Shown here in pieces: positions 1 through 8,987 of a stretch of DNA of 64,000 bases. Origin of the DNA: Microbispora corallina. Its GTDB lineage: Bacteria > Actinomycetota > Actinomycetes > Streptosporangiales > Streptosporangiaceae. The position numbers and the translations under genes were made by a program. Under the pieces are notes generated by a model. It saw only the letters and a list, made by a program, of their open reading frames with translations. It did not search any database and had not been told where the DNA came from. Position 1 is the first letter of the stretch. The number at the start of each line of letters is the position of its first letter. The stretch lies in assembly GCF_016863035.1 (NCBI RefSeq), contig NZ_BOOC01000007.1, positions 153,162 through 217,161 on the forward strand. The letters are read 5' to 3'.

Positions 1-29
1 AGGGTGCCCGGCCCGATCGCGGGGCCGGC

Positions 30-96
30 GGGATGCCACAGCGTTCCCGGCGGGCCGTGGCGGCACGGCCCCGGAACGCTCCGCACCGGGCATCCC
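30..96. terminator. Long GC-rich hairpin
   Basis: An outer 8-bp stem (GGGATGCC at 30-37, GGCATCCC at 89-96) encloses a second stem (AGCGTTCC with GGAACGCT, then GGGCCGTG with CACGGCCC). There is no T run, as is common for actinobacterial intrinsic terminators. It probably ends transcription of a gene that lies left of the window. No convincing gene is seen before base 169. Confidence 0.55.
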
Positions 97-168
97 ACCG
101 GCCCCGGAGGGCCGCGGTGGGTGCGGCGTTCCCGCGGTGACTGCACTTCACCCGGTTCGCCGCCTTCC

Positions 169-447
169 CTACTCGCTCACCGCGGCGAGCACACGGGCGA
201 CCTTGGTGGCGGCGCCGGCCGGGTCGTCCGCCCGGTGCATGCGCTCACCCCAGGACCACCAGTAGTCGGACGACTGGCAGACCACGTTCTCCGTGAGGCT
301 GGTCGCGTTCGGGTTGATCACGCGTACGTACGCCCGGCCCGACGGGGCGCGCACGACCCGCGCGATCAGGCCGCGGGCGTCGAGCTCGGCCACCAAACGC
401 TCCAATCGCCGGAAATCGTCCTCCCCCACCTTGAGTTCCTCCTTCAT
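169..447 (-). CDS. Small conserved-type protein of unknown function, 92 aa
   Basis: The product is short, soluble and charged. The N-terminal half looks like a winged-helix-like or coiled segment (VGEDDFRRLERLVAELDARG); the C-terminal half has an unusual WWSWGERM stretch. There is no signal peptide or membrane helix. The ATG at 447 follows AAGG/GGAGGA-like bases within spacing. It is divergent from the HTH-TPR regulator at 766, an arrangement in which such small proteins are often regulatory targets or partners of the regulator; that link is inference. I do not recognise a named family. Confidence 0.7.
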   Translation of the reverse strand: MKEELKVGEDDFRRLERLVAELDARGLIARVVRAPSGRAYVRVINPNATSLTENVVCQSSDYWWSWGERMHRADDPAGAATKVARVLAAVSE

Positions 448-765
448 TTGCCTTGAGGCCTGAATGTCTGCTTTGGAACCCCTGCTCGTTCGTCCTGGTC
501 CGCCAAAGATGACTCACCGAACTCATCAGGTCAACGCGGTGTGAACACCGGCCGGTGGAGGAAAACCCAAGTTGGTTGAAAGAAAACCCCTATCAGGAGA
601 CGATCCTTAGTCAGCACGTTCAAAGTGGGTACTTGGCCGGGCCAAGTGTGGTCCATCATTATGGTGTCGGCGGAGTGCGACGACAGAGTCACTCTCCGTC
701 GCCGAATGGGACCGGTCGGGATACACGTGGGCTGCGAGTGCGGCCGGCTCGAGAGAGGGGCCGGA
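448..765. other. Divergent intergenic region, 318 bp
   Basis: No gene is supported here. The stretch is less GC-rich than its surroundings and should hold the promoters for the 92-aa gene (leftward) and the HTH-TPR regulator (rightward). It contains the 17-bp palindrome listed separately. Confidence 0.6.
631..647. promoter_or_regulatory. Perfect 17-bp palindrome, candidate operator
   Basis: ACTTGGCCGGGCCAAGT is an 8-1-8 perfect inverted repeat, 119 bp before the chosen start of the HTH-TPR regulator. Position and symmetry suit an autoregulatory operator of the adjacent HTH protein. It is too compact (one-base loop) for a good terminator. Confidence 0.45.
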
Positions 766-2349
766 ATGTCCGGCAGGCAACACAGGGAGACGGAGATCGC
801 CCGGCGAGTCAGGGCGCGTGGACTCGCGGCCGGGCGGAGCCTGGCTCAGATCGCCGAAGAAATCCATGAAGTCTGCGAGACACAGTTCGGGACCACTAGG
901 ATCAAGGCCCATCGCCTCTCGAACGGCATCGCCCTCGCCGATGTCATCGAGCAGGTCCGTGCCCTCTTCGAGAGGGACGGAAAGCCCGTCCCCGGCATCG
1001 GGGAGACGCTACTGTCCGCTTACGAGTCGGGCATGAAGCGCCCCGGTCCGGAGTATCTCCACTACCTGTGTTCGGTCTACCGGGTCGAACCCTTGGCCCT
1101 TGGATTCGACGGTCCGTGCATCTGCGGCCGCGGACACGTGGTCACGGGCGTCCTGGGCGGCGGAGACCCACAAGACGACAGACCTGACACTTCCCCCGAA
1201 CCGCGTGAAGCGCCGGTCCCACTGGGCAGCGGCTACCCCTCCGCGAACGGGGGAGAGGAGGACGAGAACGTGCTACGGAGGACGCTGCTGACGCTCCTCG
1301 CCGGCACCGCGGGGGCCGCGAGCCTGGACAGCCAGGTGCTCGGCGCGGTCGAGAACCTGCGGCGGCGGATGGACGACACCATGGTGACGGCCACCGTCTC
1401 ACCGGCGATGCTCGACCAGTGGGAGCAGTCCACGAACGGCTTCGGCCGCCAGTACATGAACACCCCCCCTCTACGGCTCCTGTGCGACGTGATGCTGGAG
1501 TTCTCGGCCGTGCGCAAGGCCCTCGAACGCCGCCAGCCGATCGACGTCCAGGAACGCCTGTGCCGGATGGCCGCCCAGTTGGCCGGCCTGTCCGGGATGA
1601 TCATGATAGACCTCGGCGACCAGCGTCTGGCCCGGTCGTTCTTCCGCACCGGCCGCACCGCCGCCGACGAGACCGGCGATCGCGCGCTGCGCGCCTGGGT
1701 GACGGCACGTGAGGCCCTCGTCCCGCTCTACTACGGCGACCCACGCGAGGCGCTCACGCTTGCCAAGAAGAGCCGCGACCTCGCCGGCCACACCCCGTGC
1801 GCCGCGCGGACCATGGCCCCCGTGGTCGAGGCCCGGGCTCTCGCCATGCTGGCGGGCAACAACGGCGCCCGACACGAGGTCGTGGAGCAGGCCAAACGGG
1901 CCCTCCATCGGGCCAGGGCCGCCTTCCAGCAGATGAGCGCGAACGACCAGGAGGACGCGGCCTTCGGCTACACCGAGCGGCAGTTGTACTTCTACCAAGG
2001 TGACGTCCTGGTGAAGCTCGGGCAGACACTTGAGGCCGACGTGATATTGGAGCAGGCCCTCGGGAAGTACTCCAACGAGGACCTGCTCGACCAGACGCTC
2101 ATCCGGTTCGACCGTGCCCGGTGCCGGCTCATCGAGGGCGACGTCGAGGCAGCCCTCCAGATGGGACAGGAGGCCCTGGACATGGTCGACAAGGAGTACC
2201 GGACCGAGCTGATCCTCAAGCCCGCGTACGAGCTCGCCAAGGACATCCACGCCAAGTACGGCGACACCCCTCGGCTGGAGGCCTTCCGTGAGGCGCTGCA
2301 GCCGGGCCCGCTGGCGGTGCCGCCGAAGCTGGGCGAGGACATCGCGTGA
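766..2349 (+). CDS. Helix-turn-helix regulator with C-terminal TPR domain, 527 aa
   Basis: Cytoplasmic regulator of the large actinobacterial HTH-TPR class. Residues 1-125 hold an XRE-like DNA-binding domain (SLAQIAEEIHEV, ALADVIEQVRALF, LSAYESGMKRPG, YLHYLCSVYRVEP), ending in a small CICGRGH segment. A hydrophilic linker follows. From about residue 175 to the end the chain is all-helical and TPR-like (YGDPREALTLAKKSRD, YFYQGDVLVKLGQTLEADVILEQAL), a fold that usually binds peptides or partner proteins. The ATG at 766 has GAGAGAGGGG 5 bases upstream and keeps the whole HTH; upstream in-frame starts add sequence unlike the family. It is divergent from the 92-aa gene. The ligand is unknown. Confidence 0.85.
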   Translation: MSGRQHRETEIARRVRARGLAAGRSLAQIAEEIHEVCETQFGTTRIKAHRLSNGIALADVIEQVRALFERDGKPVPGIGETLLSAYESGMKRPGPEYLHYLCSVYRVEPLALGFDGPCICGRGHVVTGVLGGGDPQDDRPDTSPEPREAPVPLGSGYPSANGGEEDENVLRRTLLTLLAGTAGAASLDSQVLGAVENLRRRMDDTMVTATVSPAMLDQWEQSTNGFGRQYMNTPPLRLLCDVMLEFSAVRKALERRQPIDVQERLCRMAAQLAGLSGMIMIDLGDQRLARSFFRTGRTAADETGDRALRAWVTAREALVPLYYGDPREALTLAKKSRDLAGHTPCAARTMAPVVEARALAMLAGNNGARHEVVEQAKRALHRARAAFQQMSANDQEDAAFGYTERQLYFYQGDVLVKLGQTLEADVILEQALGKYSNEDLLDQTLIRFDRARCRLIEGDVEAALQMGQEALDMVDKEYRTELILKPAYELAKDIHAKYGDTPRLEAFREALQPGPLAVPPKLGEDIA

Positions 2350-2383
2350 GCCAGGGCGAGGAGAGCGGGTGCGAGGAGGATCC

Positions 2384-3001
2384 ATGGCGGGAGGCCCGGC
2401 GCCGGCGGCCACAGGCCCGGCGCCGGGCGGTCGCGTGCCGGCACAGGGAGACCCTGGCGGCGTCGTCCGCGCGGCCACAGGGAAAAGCGAGCCGGGCGTG
2501 ACCCCGACGCTGCGGATCCGTCGATACCGGTGGTCCGACCTCGACGCCGTGTGGTCCCTGCACCAGGTCGGCCTGGCGCAGGTCGGCATCTCCCCCGGTG
2601 ACGGCGTCTACTACGACGACGACTTCCCGCGCATCACCGAGATCTACCTGGCCGCCCGCGGCGAGTTCCTCGTCGGCGAGCTGCCCGAGGCCGGAATCGT
2701 GGCCATGGGCGGACTGCGCAGGATCGACGACCGGACTGCCGAAATGTGCCGTCTGCGCGTCCACCCCGACCATCAGAGACGCGGCTACGGCGCGCAGATC
2801 ATGCAGGTGCTGGAGGAACGGGCCCGGGAGCTCGGCTACTCCCTGCTCTGCGGGGACACCACCCTGCGGCAGGTGGCGGCCCTGGAGCTGTACCGGAAAT
2901 CGGGCTGGCGGGAGTTACGGCGCGAAGCTCGCGGGGACATGGTCGTCCTTTATCTGGAGAAACCCCTAAATGGTGTAGTTTCACCGCTTTTCTCCCGATA
3001 G
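2384..3001 (+). CDS. GNAT family N-acetyltransferase, 205 aa
   Basis: Acetyl-CoA-dependent acyltransferase with unknown acceptor. After a Gly/Pro-rich N-terminal tail of about 40 residues the GNAT core begins (LRIRRYRWSDLDAVWSLH). Motif A is clear: MCRLRVHPDHQRRGYGAQIM, with the Q/R-x-x-G-x-G acetyl-CoA loop. Motif B follows (LELYRKSGWRELRRE). The ATG at 2384 has GAGGAGGA directly upstream, 35 bp after the regulator's stop, so co-transcription with it is likely. The last 15 codons are noticeably AT-rich compared with the rest. Confidence 0.9.
   Translation: MAGGPAPAATGPAPGGRVPAQGDPGGVVRAATGKSEPGVTPTLRIRRYRWSDLDAVWSLHQVGLAQVGISPGDGVYYDDDFPRITEIYLAARGEFLVGELPEAGIVAMGGLRRIDDRTAEMCRLRVHPDHQRRGYGAQIMQVLEERARELGYSLLCGDTTLRQVAALELYRKSGWRELRREARGDMVVLYLEKPLNGVVSPLFSR
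2956..2995 (+). terminator. Possible terminator overlapping the acetyltransferase 3' end
   Basis: GGAGAAA (2956-2962) pairs with TTTCTCC (2989-2995), enclosing GGTG/CACC. It lies within the last codons of the acetyltransferase and just before the 24-aa peptide gene, which would separate the two units. The AT content is unusual for this genome. Confidence 0.35.
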
Positions 3002-3086
3002 ATAGTGCTTCCAGGCCTTGGCGGATAGCTGATCTGAATCAATACTTGTGCCTTGTCCTGTTCGCCCGAGTGGGGGAAGAGCCGCA

Positions 3087-3161
3087 ATGAAGAAGATCAT
3101 TATCCGCAAGCCCGGCACCGCGAAGCTCACCGGCGCCTCCAGCGTCATCCACAAGGGGTGA
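3087..3161 (+). CDS. 24-residue peptide gene in front of an ATPase-TPR protein
   Basis: ATG at 3087 to TGA at 3159-3161 encodes a basic 24-mer that begins MKKIIIRKPGTAKLTG and ends in ASSVIHKG. A purine-rich GGGGGAAGA lies at a proper distance (7 bases) from the ATG. The peptide is amphipathic: five lysines and an arginine, a hydrophobic III run, and a Ser/Thr/Ala-rich C-terminal half with no Cys. It ends 50 bp before the GTG of the TPR protein, in the same orientation. It could be a signalling peptide, a RiPP-like precursor, or a translated leader. I do not recognise a named family, and no modifying enzyme is adjacent. Confidence 0.55.
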   Translation: MKKIIIRKPGTAKLTGASSVIHKG

Positions 3162-3211
3162 GGGACCGGCCTCGTCACATCTGGGTCAGGGGGAGACTCT
3201 CCCGTGACCGC

Positions 3212-5155
3212 GTGGCGGCGCTCCGGACATTGGAGCTGCCTCCCCTCCTGACGTCCGTGGTGAACGGGCATCGGCGGCTGCGTGGTCCCTACACGGTGGG
3301 TGGAGCGATCCTGCGCGCGCTGGTTCCGGATGCGTTGGAGCGTTCCCCTGAGCTGGTGGCCACGCACGACATCGAGATCCGGTCCGCCGCGGCGGACCTG
3401 CGCCCGCTGGTCCCGGCCCGCCGCGAGACGATCGAGGCGGGTCTGCCGGAGGACGAGCGCATCCTGGTGCCCGCCCCGCGCCGCACGCTCCGTGTCGCCA
3501 ACGGGATCGCCGAGTTCGTCCGCGACTGCCTCCCCGGGCCGCGCGCTCTGGTGGTGGACAACCTGCATGAGGCCGACGCCACCGACCGCGAGCTGCTGCG
3601 CGTGCTGAGCCGCCGGGTGAGCGATCTGACGCTGGTCGTCGGGTCGCCCGAGCCGCCCTGGGGGGCCGCGCGGCCGGTCGACGCGCCCGCCCGCGAGATG
3701 CCGGACGAGGACGCCGGTGATTACGTGGCCTTGGACGGCACCGGCGACGACCCGGCGGCGTACGAGGCGTACCGGGCGCTGTCCGCCGGCGAGCGGGCGC
3801 GCCTGCACGACGCGCGGGCCGCGGAGCTGGGCCCGGAGTACGACCTGGGCGCGCTGCCGTACCACCGCGAGCACGGCAGCGACCGGGCGGCCGCGCTGCG
3901 GTCGCTGTGGGCCGCCGTCGACCACTGCGTCGCCGAGGGCTTCCTGGAGGCCGTGGCCGACCTGGGCCTGCGCGGGCTGCGGCTCGCCGAGCCCGGCTCC
4001 GACCTGTGGTGGCGCTTCACCCAGCGCACGGCCACGGCGCTGGCGGGCCTCGGCCGCCGGGACCGGGCGCTGGAGCTGTACGAGCGGGCGCGGAGGGTGA
4101 GCGTGGACCCCGCGGTCCACGCCGCCTCGGCCTACGGCACGGCGATGCTCGACGCGCGCAACCCGGTGCCGGCCGAGCGGGACCTCCCGAGGGCGCGCGG
4201 CTGGATCAACGAGGCCATCGCGATCTCGACCCTGCTGCCGGACCGGCGGCAGCGGGCGTTCAAGCTCGGGTTCGACCAGAACGGGCGGGCGCTGATCGAA
4301 CTGCGCGAGGGCAGGGTCGCCCGGGCCCTCGACCTCGTGCAGTCGGCCATCGACCTGGCCGAGCGCGACCTGCCGCCGCAGGCGCACCCGGTGCACCGGA
4401 TGGTGCTGTTCGCCAACCGGGCCCAGCTCCTCGCCAGGACCGGCCGGCCCGCGGACGCCCTGCGCGACCTCGACCGGGCCATCGCGATCGACCCGGCCTT
4501 CCCGGACCACTACCTCGACCGGGGGAACCTGCTGTTCGAGCTGGGCCGGGCGGACGAGGCGCTGGCCGACTACGAGACCGCGATCCAGGTGAGCCCGCCA
4601 CTGCCGGAGGCGTACTACAACCGGGCGGAGCTGCGCCTGGCCGAAGGCGACCTCGCCCAGGCCAGGGAGGACCTCGACCACGTGATCGAGCTGGACCCCG
4701 AGTACGTCAACGCGTACGTGAACCGGGCCGGGGTCCTGGAGATGCTCGGCGAGCACGACGCGGCCAGGGGGGACGTCGAGACAGGGCTCGGCCTCGACCC
4801 GGGCAACGCCCACCTGCTGGGCGTGCTCGGACAGCTGGAGACGGCCGCGGGGCGGTTCGCGGAGGCGCGGGCGGCGTTCGATGCGGCCCTGTCGGCCGAC
4901 CCCGCGCTCGGCTCGGCCTGGGCGAACCGGGCCATTCTGCGGTTCGAGACCGACGACGCCGCCGGGGCGGTCGACGACCTGACCCGGGCCCTCGACCTCG
5001 GCGAGGACGCCGCGCTCTACTACAACCGGGCGACGGCCCTGGCGGTGCTGGGCCGGGACCTCGACGCGGAGCAGGACCTGCGCCGGGCCCACGAGCTCGC
5101 GCCCGACGACGCCGAGATCAGCCAGGCGCTCGAACGCCACGACAAGGCTGGCTGA
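3212..5155 (+). CDS. TPR protein with degenerate ATPase-like N-terminus, 647 aa
   Basis: Large cytoplasmic repeat protein. Residues 1-150 resemble the core of an AAA/STAND ATPase: a Walker-B-like strand (RALVVDNLHEAD, 110-122) and a following sensor-like strand (DLTLVVGS), but no GxxxxGK Walker A is present, so ATP hydrolysis is unlikely. From about residue 230 there are more than eight TPR units, several near-canonical (YLDRGNLLFELGRADEALAD, AYYNRAELRLAEGDLAQARE). The start is uncertain: GTG 3212 is in frame but its GGGGGAG lies 16 bases away, while GTG 3204 is better spaced yet closes after 15 codons. It follows the 24-aa peptide gene and may sense or handle that peptide. Confidence 0.8.
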   Translation: MAALRTLELPPLLTSVVNGHRRLRGPYTVGGAILRALVPDALERSPELVATHDIEIRSAAADLRPLVPARRETIEAGLPEDERILVPAPRRTLRVANGIAEFVRDCLPGPRALVVDNLHEADATDRELLRVLSRRVSDLTLVVGSPEPPWGAARPVDAPAREMPDEDAGDYVALDGTGDDPAAYEAYRALSAGERARLHDARAAELGPEYDLGALPYHREHGSDRAAALRSLWAAVDHCVAEGFLEAVADLGLRGLRLAEPGSDLWWRFTQRTATALAGLGRRDRALELYERARRVSVDPAVHAASAYGTAMLDARNPVPAERDLPRARGWINEAIAISTLLPDRRQRAFKLGFDQNGRALIELREGRVARALDLVQSAIDLAERDLPPQAHPVHRMVLFANRAQLLARTGRPADALRDLDRAIAIDPAFPDHYLDRGNLLFELGRADEALADYETAIQVSPPLPEAYYNRAELRLAEGDLAQAREDLDHVIELDPEYVNAYVNRAGVLEMLGEHDAARGDVETGLGLDPGNAHLLGVLGQLETAAGRFAEARAAFDAALSADPALGSAWANRAILRFETDDAAGAVDDLTRALDLGEDAALYYNRATALAVLGRDLDAEQDLRRAHELAPDDAEISQALERHDKAG

Positions 5156-5258
5156 CCCGACGACGGCCCGGCCGGACGTCACGACACGGCCGGCCGACCC
5201 TGGCCGGTCGAGCGCCACGACGCCGGCCGGCCCCAGGGGCGGCCTGGCCTGGAGGACG

Positions 5259-5720
5259 TCAGGACGCGCCGCGGAGCAGGACGTCGAGGACGCGGGGGAG
5301 GCCGGGAGGCTCGACGGGCTCGGGAAGGGTGGCGAGAACCTCGCGCGGGTGCCAGGCGTGGCCCCGGTAGGTGCCGTGCTCGCCGGGCGTGAGCGCGGCC
5401 GACGCGACCGGCGGCGTGGCGTCGAAGCGGGCCAGGTAGAAGCGCTCGGTCTTCACGTAGTGCACCCCGAGCCAGTGGAAGTCCCGCGCGACCGGCGTCC
5501 AGAGGTCCTCGACGGCCTCGCCGGGCAGCCCGGTCTCCTCCCACAGCTCACGCCGGGCCGCGTCGAGATCCGTCTCGCCGGGCTCGATCCCGCCGCCCGG
5601 CGGCTCCCAGAATGTCCGGTCCGCGACCGGGTCATGCCAGCGCAGCAGCAGCACCCGGCCCTCGCCGTCCACACACAGCACCCGGGCCGCCGGACGGCCG
5701 TCCGCCATCATCGCCTCCAT
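5259..5720 (-). CDS. NUDIX hydrolase, 153 aa
   Basis: Hydrolyses nucleoside-diphosphate-linked substrates; the particular substrate cannot be told. The Nudix box is complete (GGIEPGETDLDAARRELWEETGL region, matching GX5EX7REUXEEXGU), with the metal-binding RELWEE at its centre. Core strands are ARVLCVDGEGRVLLLRW before and RFYLARFD after the box. The first residues (MEAMMADG) offer three possible Met starts, so the true start may be 4-5 codons later. It converges on the TPR gene and is divergent from purU, sharing a 62-bp intergenic region. Confidence 0.9.
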   Translation of the reverse strand: MEAMMADGRPAARVLCVDGEGRVLLLRWHDPVADRTFWEPPGGGIEPGETDLDAARRELWEETGLPGEAVEDLWTPVARDFHWLGVHYVKTERFYLARFDATPPVASAALTPGEHGTYRGHAWHPREVLATLPEPVEPPGLPRVLDVLLRGAS

Positions 5721-5782
5721 TTCCCGCGGCCGGTGGCCCTACGCTTGGAGCGATAACGACACTCCCCGCTGAGGATCGACGC

Positions 5783-6631
5783 ATGAGCGCTGAGTATGTG
5801 CTGACCCTGTCCTGCCCCGACCGCCCCGGGGTGGTCGCCGCCGTCAGCGGGCTGCTGGCCCGGCACGGGTGCAACATCATCGAGAGCCAGCAGTTCGGCG
5901 ACCCGGTCGCGGTGCGGTTCTTCATGCGCGTCCAGTTCGCGGCGGAACTGTCGCTGGACGAGTTGAGGGCGGCCTTCGCCGGGCTCGCCCCCGAGTTCGG
6001 CATGGAGTTCCAGCTCTTCGACCTCGCCGTACGGACGCGGGCGCTGGTGCTCGTCAGCAAATTCGACCACTGCCTGAACGACCTGCTCTACCGGGTGCGG
6101 TCCGGCCTGCTGCCCATCGAGATCACGGGCGTGGCGTCCAACCACCCGGACCTGCGGCCCCTCACCCAGTCGTACGGCGTGGAGTACCACCACCTGCCGG
6201 TCACGCCGGAGACCAAGCCGCGGCAGGAGGCGGAGATCCTCGCTCTGGTCGACCACTACCAGGCCGACCTGGTGGTGCTCGCGCGGTACATGCAGGTGCT
6301 CTCGGAGGACCTGTGCGCCAAGCTGGCGGGCCGGATGATCAACATCCACCACTCGTTCCTGCCGTCCTTCAAGGGGGCCAAGCCGTACCACCAGGCGCAC
6401 GCGCGCGGGGTGAAGCTCATCGGCGCGACCGCCCACTACGTCACGGCCGACCTGGACGAGGGGCCGATCATCGAGCAGGAGGTCGCCCGGGTGAACCACA
6501 CCCACTCGGCCGAGGACCTCGCCGCCATGGGCCGCGACGTGGAGTGCCAGGCGCTGGCCCGGGCCGTCCGCTGGCACGCCGAGCACCGGGTGCTGCTGGA
6601 CGGCCACAAGACCGTCATCTTCCCCCGGTGA
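5783..6631 (+). CDS. purU: Formyltetrahydrofolate deformylase, 282 aa
   Basis: Releases formate from 10-formyltetrahydrofolate, balancing one-carbon units and feeding purine synthesis. Residues 1-85 form an ACT regulatory domain (YVLTLSCPDRPGVVAAVSGLL), and residues 90-282 the formyltransferase-like catalytic domain (MINIHHSFLPSFKGAKPYHQ, then HYVTADLDEGPIIEQ), containing the conserved Asn-His-Asp set. The length is that of the family. ATG 5783 follows GAGGATCGACGC and begins exactly at the ACT domain. Its 3' end overlaps the convergent oligopeptidase gene by 17 bp. Confidence 0.96.
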   Translation: MSAEYVLTLSCPDRPGVVAAVSGLLARHGCNIIESQQFGDPVAVRFFMRVQFAAELSLDELRAAFAGLAPEFGMEFQLFDLAVRTRALVLVSKFDHCLNDLLYRVRSGLLPIEITGVASNHPDLRPLTQSYGVEYHHLPVTPETKPRQEAEILALVDHYQADLVVLARYMQVLSEDLCAKLAGRMINIHHSFLPSFKGAKPYHQAHARGVKLIGATAHYVTADLDEGPIIEQEVARVNHTHSAEDLAAMGRDVECQALARAVRWHAEHRVLLDGHKTVIFPR

Positions 6632-8687
6632 CCCCGAGGCCCGTGTGCCGGGCCAGGAACGCCAGCTGGTCGGCCGCGAGCTCGATCGACTTGCTGACGG
6701 CCCGGGCGCCGTGGCCCACCTCGGTCTCGTTGCGGAGCAGGATCGGCCGGTCGCCCGCCTGCGCGTGCTGGAGGGCCGCCGCCATCTTCCACGCGTGCAG
6801 CGGGTGCACCCGGGTGTCGGAGGCGAAGACCGCGAACAGCGTGGCGGGATAGGAGACCCCCTCGCGGACGCGGTGGTACGGCGAGTAGCCCCACAGCCAG
6901 CCGAACTCCTCGGGCACGTCGGCCGATCCGTACTCCACGTTCCAGGTCGCGCCCAGGCCGAACTTCTCGTAGCGGATCATGTCGAGCAGGGGGGCCGTGC
7001 AGACGACGGCCGCGTACAGGTCGGGCCGCTGGGTGAGCGCCGACCCGACGAGGAGGCCGCCGTTGGAGCCGCCGGAGATGGCGAGCCGGTCCGGGCTGGT
7101 CACGCCGGTGGCGATGAGGTGCTCGGCTGCCGCGTGCAGGTCGTCGAAGACGTTCTGCTTGTGGCCGAGCATGCCGGCGCGGTGCCACTGCTCGCCCTGC
7201 TCGCCGCCGCCCCGCAGTTGCGCGACCGCGTAGACGCCGCCCGCCTCGACCCAGGCGAGCGCGGTCGCCGAGAAGCCGGGGGTCATCGAGATGCCGAAGC
7301 CGCCGTACCCGTAGAGGATCGTGGGCCGGGGGCCGGAGCCGTCGCGTGAGATGGCCAGCATGTGGACCTCGGTGCCGTCCTTCGAGCGGTAGACGATCTG
7401 CTCGGTCCGGGCCTCGGGCACCTCGATCGCCCCGGGAGGCGCCTCCCACAGCGTGGTCTCGCCGGTCAGCGCGTCGTAGCGGTAGACCGCGGTGGGGGTG
7501 ATGGTGTCGGTGTAGCTGAACCAGGCCTCGTGGCCGCCCTCGGGACGCTCGACGATGCCGCCGACCGAGCCGAGGCCGGGCAGCGGAACCTCGCCGGTCC
7601 GCTCGCCCGTCTCCAGCGCATGGACGGTGATCTCGGAGATGGCGTGACGGGTCCAGCCGGCGAGGATGATCGGCTCGGGCAGGTCGTCGAGGATCGCGAA
7701 GTCCGACAGGACGGCCTCATGGTCCTCCGGGATCAGGTCCCGCCAGCTGTCCGCGCCGGGCTCCGACGGCGACGTCACGCAGACGCGGCCGCGCGGCGCG
7801 TCGAGGTCGGTGAAGACGTAGAGCCGGCCGTCGCGGCCCACGTGGAGCGCCGTCTGCGCGTCGACGCCCTCCTGCACCGTGACCAGGGCCGGCGCCTCGG
7901 GTGCGGACGCCGACAGGTCGCCCAGCCACAGGTCGTTGCGGGGGGCGGTGCCCCGGGCGGCGGAGATCCACACCCAGCGGCCGTCGCGGGAGACCGCCAC
8001 CCCGTAGTAGTTGGTCTTCTCCAGCCCCTCGCCGAAGATCAGCACGTCGTCGTCGGCCGGCGAGCCCACGCGGTGCAGGTAGACGCGGCGGTGGAACTGC
8101 TCCTCGCCGTCCGGGACCAGGGCAGGCGCCAGCCGGCGGACGTAGTAGAACGCCTCGCCGCCCGGCAGCCAGGCGACGGGGGAGTAGCGGCACCGGTCGA
8201 TCGGCCCCTCGACGACCTCGCCGCTCTCGACGTCGATGACGTAGAGCTTCGACTCCTCGTCGCCGCCCACCGAGATCTGGTAGGCCAGCCGGTCGCCCTC
8301 CTTGCTCGGCTGGTAGGAGTCGAGCGTCGTCACCCCGGACGGGTCGAGGGCCGTGGGGTCGAGCAGGACGCGCTCGCCGTCCTCGTCGGCGACGTACAGG
8401 ACCGGGTGCTCCTGGTCCGGCGTACGGCGGGTGAAGAAGCGGCGCTCCCCCCGCCAGACCGGGGTGCCGACCGAGCCCGAGCGCAGCAGCTCGGCGACGC
8501 GGGCCCGGAAGTGCTCGCGGCCGTCGAGTTCGGCGCCGCGGAACAGCGCGTCCTGCGCGTCCAGCCACTCCTTGGTCTCCGGGGCGTCCGGATCCTCAAG
8601 CCACCGGTACGGGTCGGGGACGGGGGTCCCGTGCAGCACGTCGACGATCTCGTCACGGCGGGCGGGCGGATACGGCAGTCGCGTCAT
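6615..8687 (-). CDS. Prolyl oligopeptidase family serine peptidase (S9A), 690 aa
   Basis: Cytosolic peptidase that cleaves short peptides, typically after proline. The N-terminal segment (LPYPPARRDEIVDVLHG, DPYRWLED) is the S9A hallmark; residues about 70-420 form the beta-propeller; the C-terminal alpha/beta-hydrolase domain carries the triad Ser541 (GGSNGG), Asp624 (SDTRVHP) and His659 (VGHGA). No signal peptide is seen. It has the usual full length of about 690 residues. It is convergent with purU, and appears to be a single-gene unit. Confidence 0.95.
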   Translation of the reverse strand: MTRLPYPPARRDEIVDVLHGTPVPDPYRWLEDPDAPETKEWLDAQDALFRGAELDGREHFRARVAELLRSGSVGTPVWRGERRFFTRRTPDQEHPVLYVADEDGERVLLDPTALDPSGVTTLDSYQPSKEGDRLAYQISVGGDEESKLYVIDVESGEVVEGPIDRCRYSPVAWLPGGEAFYYVRRLAPALVPDGEEQFHRRVYLHRVGSPADDDVLIFGEGLEKTNYYGVAVSRDGRWVWISAARGTAPRNDLWLGDLSASAPEAPALVTVQEGVDAQTALHVGRDGRLYVFTDLDAPRGRVCVTSPSEPGADSWRDLIPEDHEAVLSDFAILDDLPEPIILAGWTRHAISEITVHALETGERTGEVPLPGLGSVGGIVERPEGGHEAWFSYTDTITPTAVYRYDALTGETTLWEAPPGAIEVPEARTEQIVYRSKDGTEVHMLAISRDGSGPRPTILYGYGGFGISMTPGFSATALAWVEAGGVYAVAQLRGGGEQGEQWHRAGMLGHKQNVFDDLHAAAEHLIATGVTSPDRLAISGGSNGGLLVGSALTQRPDLYAAVVCTAPLLDMIRYEKFGLGATWNVEYGSADVPEEFGWLWGYSPYHRVREGVSYPATLFAVFASDTRVHPLHAWKMAAALQHAQAGDRPILLRNETEVGHGARAVSKSIELAADQLAFLARHTGLGVTGGR

Positions 8688-8987
8688 GCTGGCACTTTAA
8701 ATCAGCCGCGGCAGTGCGGCGTCCCTTCGGCCGTACCCGGCCAAGACGGGAGTAAACGGATGATCCCCTGGGCATAGAAGCACCAGGCGTCCCTGCTGCC
8801 CGCTCCATCGACCTCATTATGGGGTGGCGGACAGGCCGCTCAACAGGCCACACTTTGGTGAAGGGCGGTGCCGTGGTGACGATCCGCTGGGCCGTCCGGC
8901 GGAGGTCCCTGTGACGGAAGCATCCGGGTCCCAGCAGACGGGACCACAACCGTGGCGCACAGCCGAGGCAGTTGTGGAGGCCGGCTG

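Noticed and set aside
3204..3251. Fifteen-codon frame starting GTG (MTAWRRSGHWSCLPS) as a second peptide
   Set aside because: It overlaps the start of the TPR gene; it may just be the ribosome-binding/start ambiguity or an upstream coupling frame. Kept only as a caution.
2981..5218. 745-codon leftward frame opposite the TPR protein
   Set aside because: High-GC antisense shadow; the forward strand has clear TPR repeats and G/C-rich third positions.
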